From Candidatus Phelpsiimicrobium noxiivivens (GTDB taxonomy: Bacteria; Omnitrophota; Gorgyraeia; Velamenicoccales; Velamenicoccaceae): DNA of 64,000 nucleotides. The stretch covers positions 1-64,000 of the forward strand of contig MNVR01000021.1 in the NCBI GenBank assembly GCA_001873995.1. Reading direction: 5' to 3'. Each line of letters begins with the position of its first letter. The first letter of the stretch is position 1. Position numbers and translations under genes: made by a program. Shown here one piece after another: positions 40,949-47,722 of this stretch. Below the pieces are notes generated by a model. The model worked only from the letters and a program-made list of their open reading frames with translations, did no database searches and was not told where the DNA came from.

Positions 40949-40972
40949 CTGCCTGCCGGCAGGCAGGAGTTA
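40949..40972. repeat. CTGCCTGCCGGCAGGCAG palindrome plus GAGTTAAG
   Basis: A perfect 18-base palindrome (40949-40966) is followed by GAGTTAAG. A near-identical unit precedes rpsR (49891-49916), and partial units lie at 36570 and 62890. Here it sits directly upstream of the ribosome site of a small basic-protein gene. Confidence 0.8.
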
Positions 40973-40984
40973 AGGGGTAGAAAT

Positions 40985-41086
40985 ATGCCTTGTGGAAGAA
41001 AGAGAAAAAGAAGGAAGATCAAGACGCATAAAAGGAAAAAGATGCGTCGCAAACTCCGTCATCTCAAGAAGAGGGACTGGGGATGA
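40985..41086 (+). CDS. tiny basic protein, probably ribosome-associated
   Basis: This 33-residue protein is almost entirely lysine and arginine: MPCGRKRKRRKIKTHKRKKM, then RRKLRHLKKRDWG. An AAGGGG site lies eight bases before the ATG and a clear terminator follows, so it is a genuine gene. The MP-G-KRKR-K--THKRKK-R pattern resembles very small basic ribosomal proteins and COX24/AURKAIP1-like peptides known from Bacteroidetes and other groups. A ribosomal subunit role is inferred, not shown. Confidence 0.65.
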   Translation: MPCGRKRKRRKIKTHKRKKMRRKLRHLKKRDWG

Positions 41087-41092
41087 GCCGCG

Positions 41093-41122
41093 CCCGCCGC
41101 GAAACGGTATTGGCGGGTTTTT
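41093..41122 (+). terminator. rho-independent terminator after the basic-protein gene
   Basis: CCCGCC (41093-41098) pairs with GGCGGG (41112-41117), followed by five T residues. Confidence 0.7.
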
Positions 41123-41238
41123 GGGTTTGATCTTGATGTCCTGCGAAATAAAGATCAGCGCTGTCTTTGTGCGGCGGCGCGCTCGGTTTGATTTTGTGCC
41201 CATCTGATGAGAATAATGCTTGTTATGTACTAGCGACG

Positions 41239-41277
41239 AATATATAGCTGAGACGTATTTTGTCTCAGCTATATATT
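41239..41277. repeat. 16-bp perfect hairpin upstream of the transketolase operon
   Basis: AATATATAGCTGAGAC and GTCTCAGCTATATATT flank GTATTTT. It lies in the roughly 240-base gap between the basic-protein gene and transketolase, 46 bases before the latter. It may be a terminator, an operator or another dispersed palindrome; no second copy was seen. Confidence 0.7.
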
Positions 41278-41322
41278 TTGGGCGATAAAACATCCTGAAG
41301 GACGCCTAAAACAGAAAGATCA

Positions 41323-42156
41323 ATGATGTTAGACTTAAAGAAGATCAGGGAGTTAGAAGAAAAGGCCCGCGAGATACGCCTTATGATAGTTGAGATGTTG
41401 TCAATAGCCGGCTCCGGCCATCCAGGCGGCTCGCTTTCCAGCACTGATATACTGACGTGTTTATATTATTCGGTGATGAGGCATGACCCGAAAAATCCCA
41501 CTTGGCCCGGCAGGGACCGTTTCCATCTTTCTAAAGGGCATTGTTGCCCGGCGCTATACGCGGTCTTGGCTGAACAGGGATATTTTCCAAAAGCTGAGTT
41601 GGCTCGTTTAAGAAAGTTTGGAGCTATGCTCCAGGGCCATCCTGACAGGCATACGCCAGGTATAGAGGCCTGCAGCGGTTCACTCGGACAGGGCCTGTCT
41701 GTCGCTTTAGGCATGAGCCTTGCGGCTAAGTTAGATGATAAAGACTACAGGGTGTATTGCCTTATGGGCGACGGTGAAATACAGGAAGGCAATATTTGGG
41801 AAGCGGCCATGGCCGCGGCTCATTATAAGAGCGATAATCTATGCGCTATTTTGGATTATAACGGATTTCAGATAGACGGAAGAGTGTCCGATGTTATGGG
41901 CATTGAGCCATTAGCTGATAAGTGGCGCGCTTTTGGTTGGCATGTATTGGAAATTGACGGCCATAATATGGAAGCCATTTATAAAGCTTTCTATACCGCG
42001 AAGAATATTAAAGAGAAGCCGGCTATCATTATCGCCAAGACCATTAAAGGCAAGGGCGTTTCTTTTATGGAGAACGTCGTTGATTTTCACGGCAGAGCGC
42101 CGTCCGCGGATGAAACTGGTTTAGCTAAAAAGGAATTGGGTGGGAAGCATGGCTGA
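41323..42156 (+). CDS. transketolase, N-terminal subunit
   Basis: The 277-residue protein corresponds to the thiamine-diphosphate-binding half of transketolase: SIAGSGHPGGSLSSTDILTC, HLSKGHCCPALYAVL, CSGSLGQGLSVALGMSLAAK and the TPP motif GDGEIQEGNIWEA with DYNGFQIDG. Split transketolases of two subunits are common in anaerobes. It overlaps the C-terminal subunit gene by eight bases. Role: transfer of two-carbon units in the pentose phosphate pathway. Confidence 0.93.
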   Translation: MMLDLKKIRELEEKAREIRLMIVEMLSIAGSGHPGGSLSSTDILTCLYYSVMRHDPKNPTWPGRDRFHLSKGHCCPALYAVLAEQGYFPKAELARLRKFGAMLQGHPDRHTPGIEACSGSLGQGLSVALGMSLAAKLDDKDYRVYCLMGDGEIQEGNIWEAAMAAAHYKSDNLCAILDYNGFQIDGRVSDVMGIEPLADKWRAFGWHVLEIDGHNMEAIYKAFYTAKNIKEKPAIIIAKTIKGKGVSFMENVVDFHGRAPSADETGLAKKELGGKHG

Positions 42157-43075
42157 GATGCTTTACGCGCGTGACGTTTATGGCAAAACCCTGATAGAAT
42201 TGGGCAAGAGGGATAAGAGCGTTGTCGTTTGCGACGCTGATCTTTCAGGCTCTACGCGCACCGGTTTGTTCGCCAAAGAATTTCCAAAAAGGTTTTTTAA
42301 CTTTGGCGTGGCAGAGCAGGATATGATGGCCACAGCCGCGGGCATGGCAAGCTGCGGCAAAGTAGTTTTTGTATCCACATTCGCGATGTTCGCGTCAGGC
42401 CGCGCGTGGGACCAGGTGAGGAACACCATTTGTTATGGTGGTTTTGATGTTAAGATAGTAGCGACCCACGCGGGTGTTACCGTAGGGCCTGATGGCGCGA
42501 GCCACCAGGCTTTGGAAGATATCGCGATATTGCGCGCCATACCAAGCATAAGAATAATTGTGCCGGCTGACGGCCCTGAAACTCGCGAGGCGGTCATTGC
42601 CGCGTTTGAAACAAAAGGCCCTTTTTATATAAGGCTGGGGCGGTCTAAAGTACCGACCATAGAAGGCAGGCCAGTTTTTCAATTAGGTAAAGGCTGCGTG
42701 TTGCGCCAGGGGTCTGACGTTACTATTGTGGCTTGCGGTATCATGGCGCGGGAGGCCCTCGCGGCTTATGACGCGTTGAGCAAAGAGAAGATATCAGCAC
42801 GGGTCATAAACATGCCGTCCATTAAGCCCATAGATGAAGAGCTTCTTATAGAAGCGGCTAGCTCAACCCGCGGGTTTGTCGTTTGTGAAGAGCATTCGGT
42901 CATAGGCGGCCTCTCTTCAGCCGTTGCTGAAGTATTGTCTGAAAAACACCCTGCCAGGATAGTTAGAATAGGTGTAAAAAATAGATTTGGCCAATCCGGA
43001 GACGAAAAAGACCTCATGCGTGAATATCATCTGACGAGCAACGATATTGTTTCCGCGGCCAAAACGCTTATATAA
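42149..43075 (+). CDS. transketolase, C-terminal subunit
   Basis: The 308-residue protein has the pyrimidine-binding half and C-terminal domain: VCDADLSGSTRTGLFAKEFP, FFNFGVAEQDMMATAAGMAS, THAGVTVGPDGASHQALEDI and RLGRSKVP. It completes the enzyme with the preceding gene. ATG 42149 is taken as the start; GTG 42140 is an alternative inside the upstream gene. The ispE gene follows eight bases after the stop. Confidence 0.93.
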   Translation: MAEMLYARDVYGKTLIELGKRDKSVVVCDADLSGSTRTGLFAKEFPKRFFNFGVAEQDMMATAAGMASCGKVVFVSTFAMFASGRAWDQVRNTICYGGFDVKIVATHAGVTVGPDGASHQALEDIAILRAIPSIRIIVPADGPETREAVIAAFETKGPFYIRLGRSKVPTIEGRPVFQLGKGCVLRQGSDVTIVACGIMAREALAAYDALSKEKISARVINMPSIKPIDEELLIEAASSTRGFVVCEEHSVIGGLSSAVAEVLSEKHPARIVRIGVKNRFGQSGDEKDLMREYHLTSNDIVSAAKTLI

Positions 43076-43082
43076 CTCAGCT

Positions 43083-43991
43083 ATGGCCCTCTCTGCTAAT
43101 AGCCTTCTTGTTCATTGTCCTGCCAAGCTCAATCTTTTCCTTGATATTATTAATAAAAGGCCTGATGGTTTTCATAATATCCTGACGCTTTTTGAGAGGA
43201 TATCGCTTGCCGATACCATACAGTTGACGGAGATAAATAACGATGAGATAGTTATAGTGTCTTCAGGCGAAGATATACCCAGCGGCCAGTGCAATCTGGT
43301 ATATCAAGCAGCTGATCTATTGAGGCGTTCGCAAGGTATTAAGAGAGGTGTTAAGATAGAATTGAAAAAAGATATCCCAGTGGGCGCTGGCCTTGGCGGA
43401 GGTTCAAGCGATGCCGCCTCAACCCTGATGGGGGTGAACAAGCTTTTTGGCCTAAAACTAAGTAAAAGCACGCTTATTTCATACGCCAACAGGCTTGGCA
43501 GCGATGTGGCCTTTTTTTGCCTGAATAAGAGGTTCGCTATAGGTAAGGAGCGCGGAGGAGAGCTTGCGCCCGCGGCAATACCCAATAATCTTATTTTTTG
43601 GCATGTTTTATTCGTTTTACCCATAAAAATAATGACTAAAGACGTTTACGGGCTCTGGGATAAGTTGCAAAATGGCAAAATAAGTTTAAAGTTGACAAAA
43701 AAACCTCATGATGTTAATATACTAATCTCTTATTTGAAGAGAAACGACGTTCCTTCGCTTAACCGAAATATCTACAATCAGTTAATTGAAATAGTAATGA
43801 ATTCATATGGTTTGGTTTCTGGTTTTAAAGCTGATCTTTTAAAATCAGGTTTAAAAAATGTCCATATGTCCGGGAGCGGCGCAACACTTTTTACAACATT
43901 TAAAAAAGAAAGCGAAGCGCAGGCTGTTTTTGAAGATATGACTCACCGGTTTTCACATAGATGCAGGATTATTTTGACAAGCACCTGGTAA
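43083..43991 (+). CDS. ispE: 4-diphosphocytidyl-2-C-methyl-D-erythritol kinase
   Basis: The 302-residue GHMP kinase has CPAKLNLFLDIINKRPDGFH, the ATP-binding loop PVGAGLGGGSSDAASTLMG and the C-terminal MSGSGATLFTTF. It phosphorylates CDP-methylerythritol in the MEP isoprenoid pathway. It stands in the conserved ispE-spoVG-glmU-prs gene neighbourhood known from many bacteria. The start at 43083 aligns with family N-termini. Confidence 0.93.
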   Translation: MALSANSLLVHCPAKLNLFLDIINKRPDGFHNILTLFERISLADTIQLTEINNDEIVIVSSGEDIPSGQCNLVYQAADLLRRSQGIKRGVKIELKKDIPVGAGLGGGSSDAASTLMGVNKLFGLKLSKSTLISYANRLGSDVAFFCLNKRFAIGKERGGELAPAAIPNNLIFWHVLFVLPIKIMTKDVYGLWDKLQNGKISLKLTKKPHDVNILISYLKRNDVPSLNRNIYNQLIEIVMNSYGLVSGFKADLLKSGLKNVHMSGSGATLFTTFKKESEAQAVFEDMTHRFSHRCRIILTSTW

Positions 43992-44011
43992 GGGGTAAAT
44001 GGAGGCCAGCT

Positions 44012-44440
44012 ATGGATATCACTGAAGTTCGGATATTTCTGAAAGATAGTCCTGACAAGAAGCTAAAGGCTTACGCTACAGCGACTTTTGATAATGCCTT
44101 TGTCGTGAGAAATATTAAAGTGATCGAAGGCGGCGCAGGGTTGTTCATCGCCATGCCATCCAGAAAACTTAAAACCGCTTGCCCTAAATGTGGATTCCGC
44201 AATGAAGCCAGAAGCAAGTATTGCAATCAGTGCGCCGCGCAATTATCCGCTGTTTTGAGGCCTACGGCAGCTGTTGAACATGAAGGCGCCGGGGCGCAGT
44301 CTGAACACCGGGATATAGCTCATCCTATAACCCAGGCCTTTAGGGATTATCTTCAGAAGAAAGTATTAGAGGCTTATGAGGCTGAAAAAATAAAAGGCCC
44401 TGCCCCTGTCTTAAAGACTTCAAGCAATAGCGAATTTTGA
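44012..44440 (+). CDS. spoVG: SpoVG-family RNA/DNA-binding protein with an inserted zinc ribbon
   Basis: The 142-residue protein begins with the SpoVG core (MDITEVRIFLKDSPDKKLKA, FDNAFVVRNIKVIEG, GLFIAMPSRK). A CPKC-x12-CNQC zinc ribbon (about 55-74) is then inserted, and the SpoVG C-terminal helix (HPITQAFRDYLQKKVLEAYE) follows. Ordinary SpoVG is about 95 residues, so the ribbon and a linker are extra. SpoVG proteins bind nucleic acid and affect division and gene expression. GGAGG lies eight bases before ATG 44012. It precedes tRNA-Gln and glmU, keeping the ispE-spoVG-glmU order. Confidence 0.88.
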   Translation: MDITEVRIFLKDSPDKKLKAYATATFDNAFVVRNIKVIEGGAGLFIAMPSRKLKTACPKCGFRNEARSKYCNQCAAQLSAVLRPTAAVEHEGAGAQSEHRDIAHPITQAFRDYLQKKVLEAYEAEKIKGPAPVLKTSSNSEF

Positions 44441-44557
44441 GCACTTTAGTGTGTCGCAGATTTTAATCGCGGCATTCAGCGAAATCCAGGCGAATATGCA
44501 AAAATTACCGAAGAGAATTTTGGCATAGTTTATGAGCCTGGATCGGGTCGGAAGAAT

Positions 44558-44629
44558 TGCCCGGTAGTGTAATTGGTAACACTCCAGAATTTGGGTCTGG
44601 CTTTTGAGGTTCGAGTCCTCACCGGGCAA
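44558..44629 (+). tRNA. tRNA-Gln (TTG)
   Basis: All arms fold: acceptor TGCCCGG / CCGGGCA, D stem GTGT / ACAC, anticodon stem CCAGA / TCTGG with loop ATTTGGG (anticodon TTG), T stem TGAGG / CCTCA with TTCGAGT loop, and discriminator A. The CCA end is not encoded. The 3-prime 27 bases (with downstream sequence) are duplicated 132 bases later. Confidence 0.95.
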
Positions 44630-44770
44630 CTAAAATTTCAGAGGACTCGAAACGAGTAAGCGCCGAGCGAATAGCGAGGGTGAGGCCTCTGGCCGAAAGC
44701 GAACGAGGAGAGGCTACGCAAGCCACTATGTGGCTGTAGTAGCCGAGTCCTCACCGGGCAACTAAAATTT
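44612..44770. repeat. direct repeat of the tRNA-Gln 3-prime end flanking a short insert
   Basis: A 27-base identical direct repeat (44612-44638 and 44744-44770) covers the T-loop and acceptor of tRNA-Gln and flanking bases. The 105 bases between contain an inverted fragment of the T arm (GAGGACTCGA at 44641) and GC-rich arrays. A nucleotidyltransferase gene starts just after the second copy. The pattern resembles attL/attR scars at a tRNA. Confidence 0.7.
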
Positions 44771-44795
44771 AGTCGGCAACTAACTTGTTAAAGGC

Positions 44796-45299
44796 ATGAT
44801 ACTTTACGAAGAAGTATTCCGTGCATTTCAGAAGCAAAAAGTCAAGTATTGCCTTGTCGGAGGGATAGCGGTAAACCTTCTTGGTTCTTTGAGAAGCACG
44901 GCTGACATGGATATCCTTGTTGAGATGAGCGGTGAGAATCTCAGAAAAGTTGTCAGCATCTTGAAGAAAAAGGGGTACCGGGTAAAACAGCCGGTTGATC
45001 CCATGGGAATAGCCGATGAAAAGACGAGATACGACTGGATCCATAATAAACACATGAAGGCTTTTAATTTTTATAAAATGGATGAGATGAAAGAAGTGGA
45101 TATTATCATAGAATCGCCCATCTCTTTTGAGAACGCGAATAAAAACGTTGTCCGGATAAAGATAGGCGATATTATATTGCCCGTCGTATCAATAAATAAT
45201 CTTATAAAAATGAAAAAGGCCGCGGGGCGCGATGTAGATAAATTTGATATTGAAGAACTGAAAAAGATAAAAGACATAAAAAGGCGAAATGATCTTTAA
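44796..45299 (+). CDS. MNT-type nucleotidyltransferase (AbiEii/toxin-like)
   Basis: The 167-residue protein has the minimal nucleotidyltransferase fold: YCLVGGIAVNLLGSLRSTAD then DMDILVEM, giving the GG and DxD catalytic motifs, and a later aspartate in KEVDIIIESP. It ends in SINNLIKMKKAAGRDVDKFD, typical of the family. It overlaps by 11 bases a 53-codon partner gene. Such pairs are often toxin-antitoxin-like modules. It is inserted between tRNA-Gln and glmU, interrupting an otherwise conserved gene order. Confidence 0.82.
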   Translation: MILYEEVFRAFQKQKVKYCLVGGIAVNLLGSLRSTADMDILVEMSGENLRKVVSILKKKGYRVKQPVDPMGIADEKTRYDWIHNKHMKAFNFYKMDEMKEVDIIIESPISFENANKNVVRIKIGDIILPVVSINNLIKMKKAAGRDVDKFDIEELKKIKDIKRRNDL

Positions 45300-45450
45300 A
45301 TGGGAAAACCAAGAAGATAGGTTACAAAGATTTATGAAGATATCTCCTAAGAATAAAATGGAGTGGCTTCGTCAGATGAACGATTTTTTGCGCAAGGCGG
45401 CTACGAAAAAACAGAGAGATATTTATTGGAGTTTGAGAGAAAGCAGGTAG
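45289..45450 (+). CDS. small partner protein of the nucleotidyltransferase
   Basis: The 53-residue protein (MIFKWENQEDRLQRFMKISP, then a helix with KMEWLRQMNDFLRKAATKKQ) starts inside the nucleotidyltransferase gene and ends eight bases before glmU. Small helical proteins with the pattern K-S---K-EWL--M--F accompany this kind of nucleotidyltransferase in other genomes. A toxin-antitoxin or modification role is inferred from the pairing alone. Confidence 0.65.
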   Translation: MIFKWENQEDRLQRFMKISPKNKMEWLRQMNDFLRKAATKKQRDIYWSLRESR

Positions 45451-45458
45451 TTTTTAAT

Positions 45459-46721
45459 ATGTCAAACTTTTGCGTAATAATACTGGCGGCGGGCGAAGGC
45501 AAACGCATGAAGACCGTTGTGCCGAAGGTCCTTTGCGAGATCTATGGTAAGCCCATGGTGCAATATGTGGTAGAGGCGGCGAGCAAGGTAAAACCTAAGA
45601 AGGTGATCGTCGTGATTGGCCGCAAGCGTTCCCAGGTTAAAGAAGTTTTGGGAGGCGGCGTGCGCGTCGCCTATCAGGAAAAGCCGTTGGGCACGGCTGA
45701 TGCCGTTAAGGCGGCGATAAAAGATATACCGCCTGACGCGAAAGACGTTATCGTGCTCTATGGGGACACCCCTTTGATCACCGAAGATACTATCCGCGTT
45801 CTTTATGATTTTCACACATCAAGCAATGTTTCCTGCACGGTGTTAACGACATTTTTGGATAATCCCAGGGGCTATGGCCGCGTCTTGAGAAATGATACCG
45901 GGCAGCTTGTAGGCATTATTGAAGATAAGGACGCTGACTATCAGCAAAAAAATATCCGCGAAATAAATACAGGTATGTATTGTTTTAAAAAGGCGGATCT
46001 CCTGGAGGCCCTTAAATATGTTAAGCCCGCGGCTAATACGGCTGAGTTTTATCTGACGGATGTCTTCAGCTGGCTTTTTTCAAGGAATAGAAAGATAGGC
46101 GCCTGCGTAGTTGATACCTCGCAAGAAGTCCTGGGTGTAAATTCTCAGGGCCAACTTTTGGAAGCCGCTGAGATCCTGAGAAAGAGGGCCTTGGAGAGGT
46201 TTCTTGAGGCCGGCGTAAAGATCGTGGATTTCAAAACGACTTTTATTGACGCGTCGGCCCAGATAGGCCAAGGCACAAAGATCCTTCCTTTTACGGTGAT
46301 AGACAAGGGAGTCTGCATAGGGGAAGATTGCACTATAGGGCCTTTTTGCCACTTGCGCCAGGGGGCTGTTCTAAAAGACAGGGTCTCGGTAGGGAATTTC
46401 ACGGAAATAAAGAATTCTTACTTAGGTGAATCTACCCGCGTGCGCCACGTAAGCTACATTGGAGATACTAAAATAGGCAAGAAGGTCAATATCGGCGCGG
46501 GCACGATAGTAGCTAATTTTGACGGTGAAAAGAAGAATAAGACTACGATCAAAGATAAGGCTTTTATTGGATGTGACACGATACTTATCGCGCCAGTGTC
46601 AATAGGGAAGAATGCTATCGTTGGCGCGGGCTCCGTAGTCACGAAGAACCATAATGTGCCAGACGGCGCTTTAGTCGTCGGCGTTCCGGCCAGAGAGGTG
46701 AAAAAGAGGAAGAGACCATGA
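45459..46721 (+). CDS. glmU: bifunctional GlmU (UDP-GlcNAc pyrophosphorylase / GlcN-1-P acetyltransferase)
   Basis: The 420-residue enzyme has the uridyltransferase loop LAAGEGKRMKTVVPKVL (about 9-25), YGDTPLITEDTI, EINTGMYCFK, and a left-handed beta-helix acetyltransferase half from about 240. The latter has LPFTVIDKGVCIGEDCTIGP, HVSYIGDTKIGKKVNIGAGT and CDTILIAPVSIG. It makes UDP-GlcNAc for peptidoglycan and lipid A. The start at 45459 aligns with the family; the longer frame overlaps the preceding small gene. It overlaps prs by four bases. Confidence 0.94.
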   Translation: MSNFCVIILAAGEGKRMKTVVPKVLCEIYGKPMVQYVVEAASKVKPKKVIVVIGRKRSQVKEVLGGGVRVAYQEKPLGTADAVKAAIKDIPPDAKDVIVLYGDTPLITEDTIRVLYDFHTSSNVSCTVLTTFLDNPRGYGRVLRNDTGQLVGIIEDKDADYQQKNIREINTGMYCFKKADLLEALKYVKPAANTAEFYLTDVFSWLFSRNRKIGACVVDTSQEVLGVNSQGQLLEAAEILRKRALERFLEAGVKIVDFKTTFIDASAQIGQGTKILPFTVIDKGVCIGEDCTIGPFCHLRQGAVLKDRVSVGNFTEIKNSYLGESTRVRHVSYIGDTKIGKKVNIGAGTIVANFDGEKKNKTTIKDKAFIGCDTILIAPVSIGKNAIVGAGSVVTKNHNVPDGALVVGVPAREVKKRKRP

Positions 46722-47656
46722 CTAAGCTAGAGATATTTTCTGGAAATGCTAATCCGCAGTTAGCTAAAGATATCTGCGCGGTGTTAGGCAAAAAGCTGGG
46801 CGGTATGATGGTGGAAAGGTTCAGCGAAGGAGAATGCCGCGTCAAAATAGACGACAATGTCAGGGGCAAAGATGTTTTCATCGTGCAGCCGACGTGTCCG
46901 CCGGTAAACGAAAACCTTATGGAGCTGCTTGTGATCATTGACGCGCTAAAGCGCGCTTCCGCGGGGCGTATTACCGCGGTCGTGCCCTATTACGGTTACG
47001 CGCGCCAAGATAGGAAAGATCAGCCGCGCGTGCCGATCAGCGCTAAACTCGTTGCCAATCTTCTTACTGTAGCCGGTGCTGACAGGATATTGACCATGGA
47101 CCTGCACGCCGGCCAGATACAGGGGTTTTTTGATATACCCCTTGACCACCTTTTCGCCGTAAACGTTTTTGTAGAGCATATCTCTAATAAGCTTAAACTT
47201 AAAGATTTTGTGGTCGTCTCGCCTGATGTCGGAGGCATTAAGACGGCGCGGGCGTATGCCAAGCGCCTTGGCGCGGCTCTCGCTATAGTTGATAAACGCC
47301 GCGTATCTCCAGAAAAAGCCGAAGTGATGAATATATTAGGAGAGGTCTCAGGTAAGAACGCCATTCTGGTGGATGACCTGGTAGCCACAGGCGGCTCTCT
47401 TTTGGAAGCGGCCCACGCTTTGAAAAAGGCCGGCGTCAAAAAGATATACGCCGCCGTAGTCCATGGCGTGCTATCGGGCGATGCCATGAAAAATGTTGAG
47501 AATTCTATTTTAGAGGAATTGATCATTACCGATACCATACCTCTGGATGCTGGCAAGAGAAGCCCTAAGATAAAAGTTTTGACCGTGGCTCCGCTTTTAG
47601 CGGAGGCGATAAAGAGGATACACCAGGAAGAGTCTATTAGTTGTTTATTTGATTAA
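46718..47656 (+). CDS. prs: ribose-phosphate pyrophosphokinase
   Basis: The 312-residue PRPP synthase has EIFSGNANPQLAKDICAVLG, FSEGECRVKID, YYGYARQDRKDQPRVPIS (ATP flexible loop), TMDLHAGQIQGFFDIPLDHL and the PRPP-binding AILVDDLVATGGS. It supplies PRPP for hisG, pncB and nucleotide synthesis. It is coupled to glmU by overlap. A family-2 leader begins six bases after its stop. Confidence 0.96.
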   Translation: MTKLEIFSGNANPQLAKDICAVLGKKLGGMMVERFSEGECRVKIDDNVRGKDVFIVQPTCPPVNENLMELLVIIDALKRASAGRITAVVPYYGYARQDRKDQPRVPISAKLVANLLTVAGADRILTMDLHAGQIQGFFDIPLDHLFAVNVFVEHISNKLKLKDFVVVSPDVGGIKTARAYAKRLGAALAIVDKRRVSPEKAEVMNILGEVSGKNAILVDDLVATGGSLLEAAHALKKAGVKKIYAAVVHGVLSGDAMKNVENSILEELIITDTIPLDAGKRSPKIKVLTVAPLLAEAIKRIHQEESISCLFD

Positions 47657-47661
47657 CGTAA

Positions 47662-47722
47662 ACACCCCGCGCTAATCGGAATTGCGCGGGTGTTGTGTCT
47701 TTCTACACAAGGAGATCATAAA
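47662..47722 (+). promoter_or_regulatory. family-2 RNA leader of rplY
   Basis: ACAC-C-CCGCGC (47662-47672) pairs with GCGCGG-GTGT (47684-47693), leaving one bulged C. The tip is AAT-CGGA-ATT. TTGTGT (47693-47698) and ACACAA (47705-47710) form a second hairpin that runs into AAGGAG. It is the type example together with 50346 and 61404. Confidence 0.75.

Noticed and set aside
44796-45450. Complete integrative element at tRNA-Gln
   Set aside because: No integrase, replication or transfer genes are present and the direct repeats flank only about 105 bases. It is kept only as a scar-like pattern.
47662-47722. Family-2 hairpins as rho-independent terminators of the upstream genes
   Set aside because: The stems are not followed by T runs but by a second hairpin and a ribosome site at a fixed distance from a start codon in every case.
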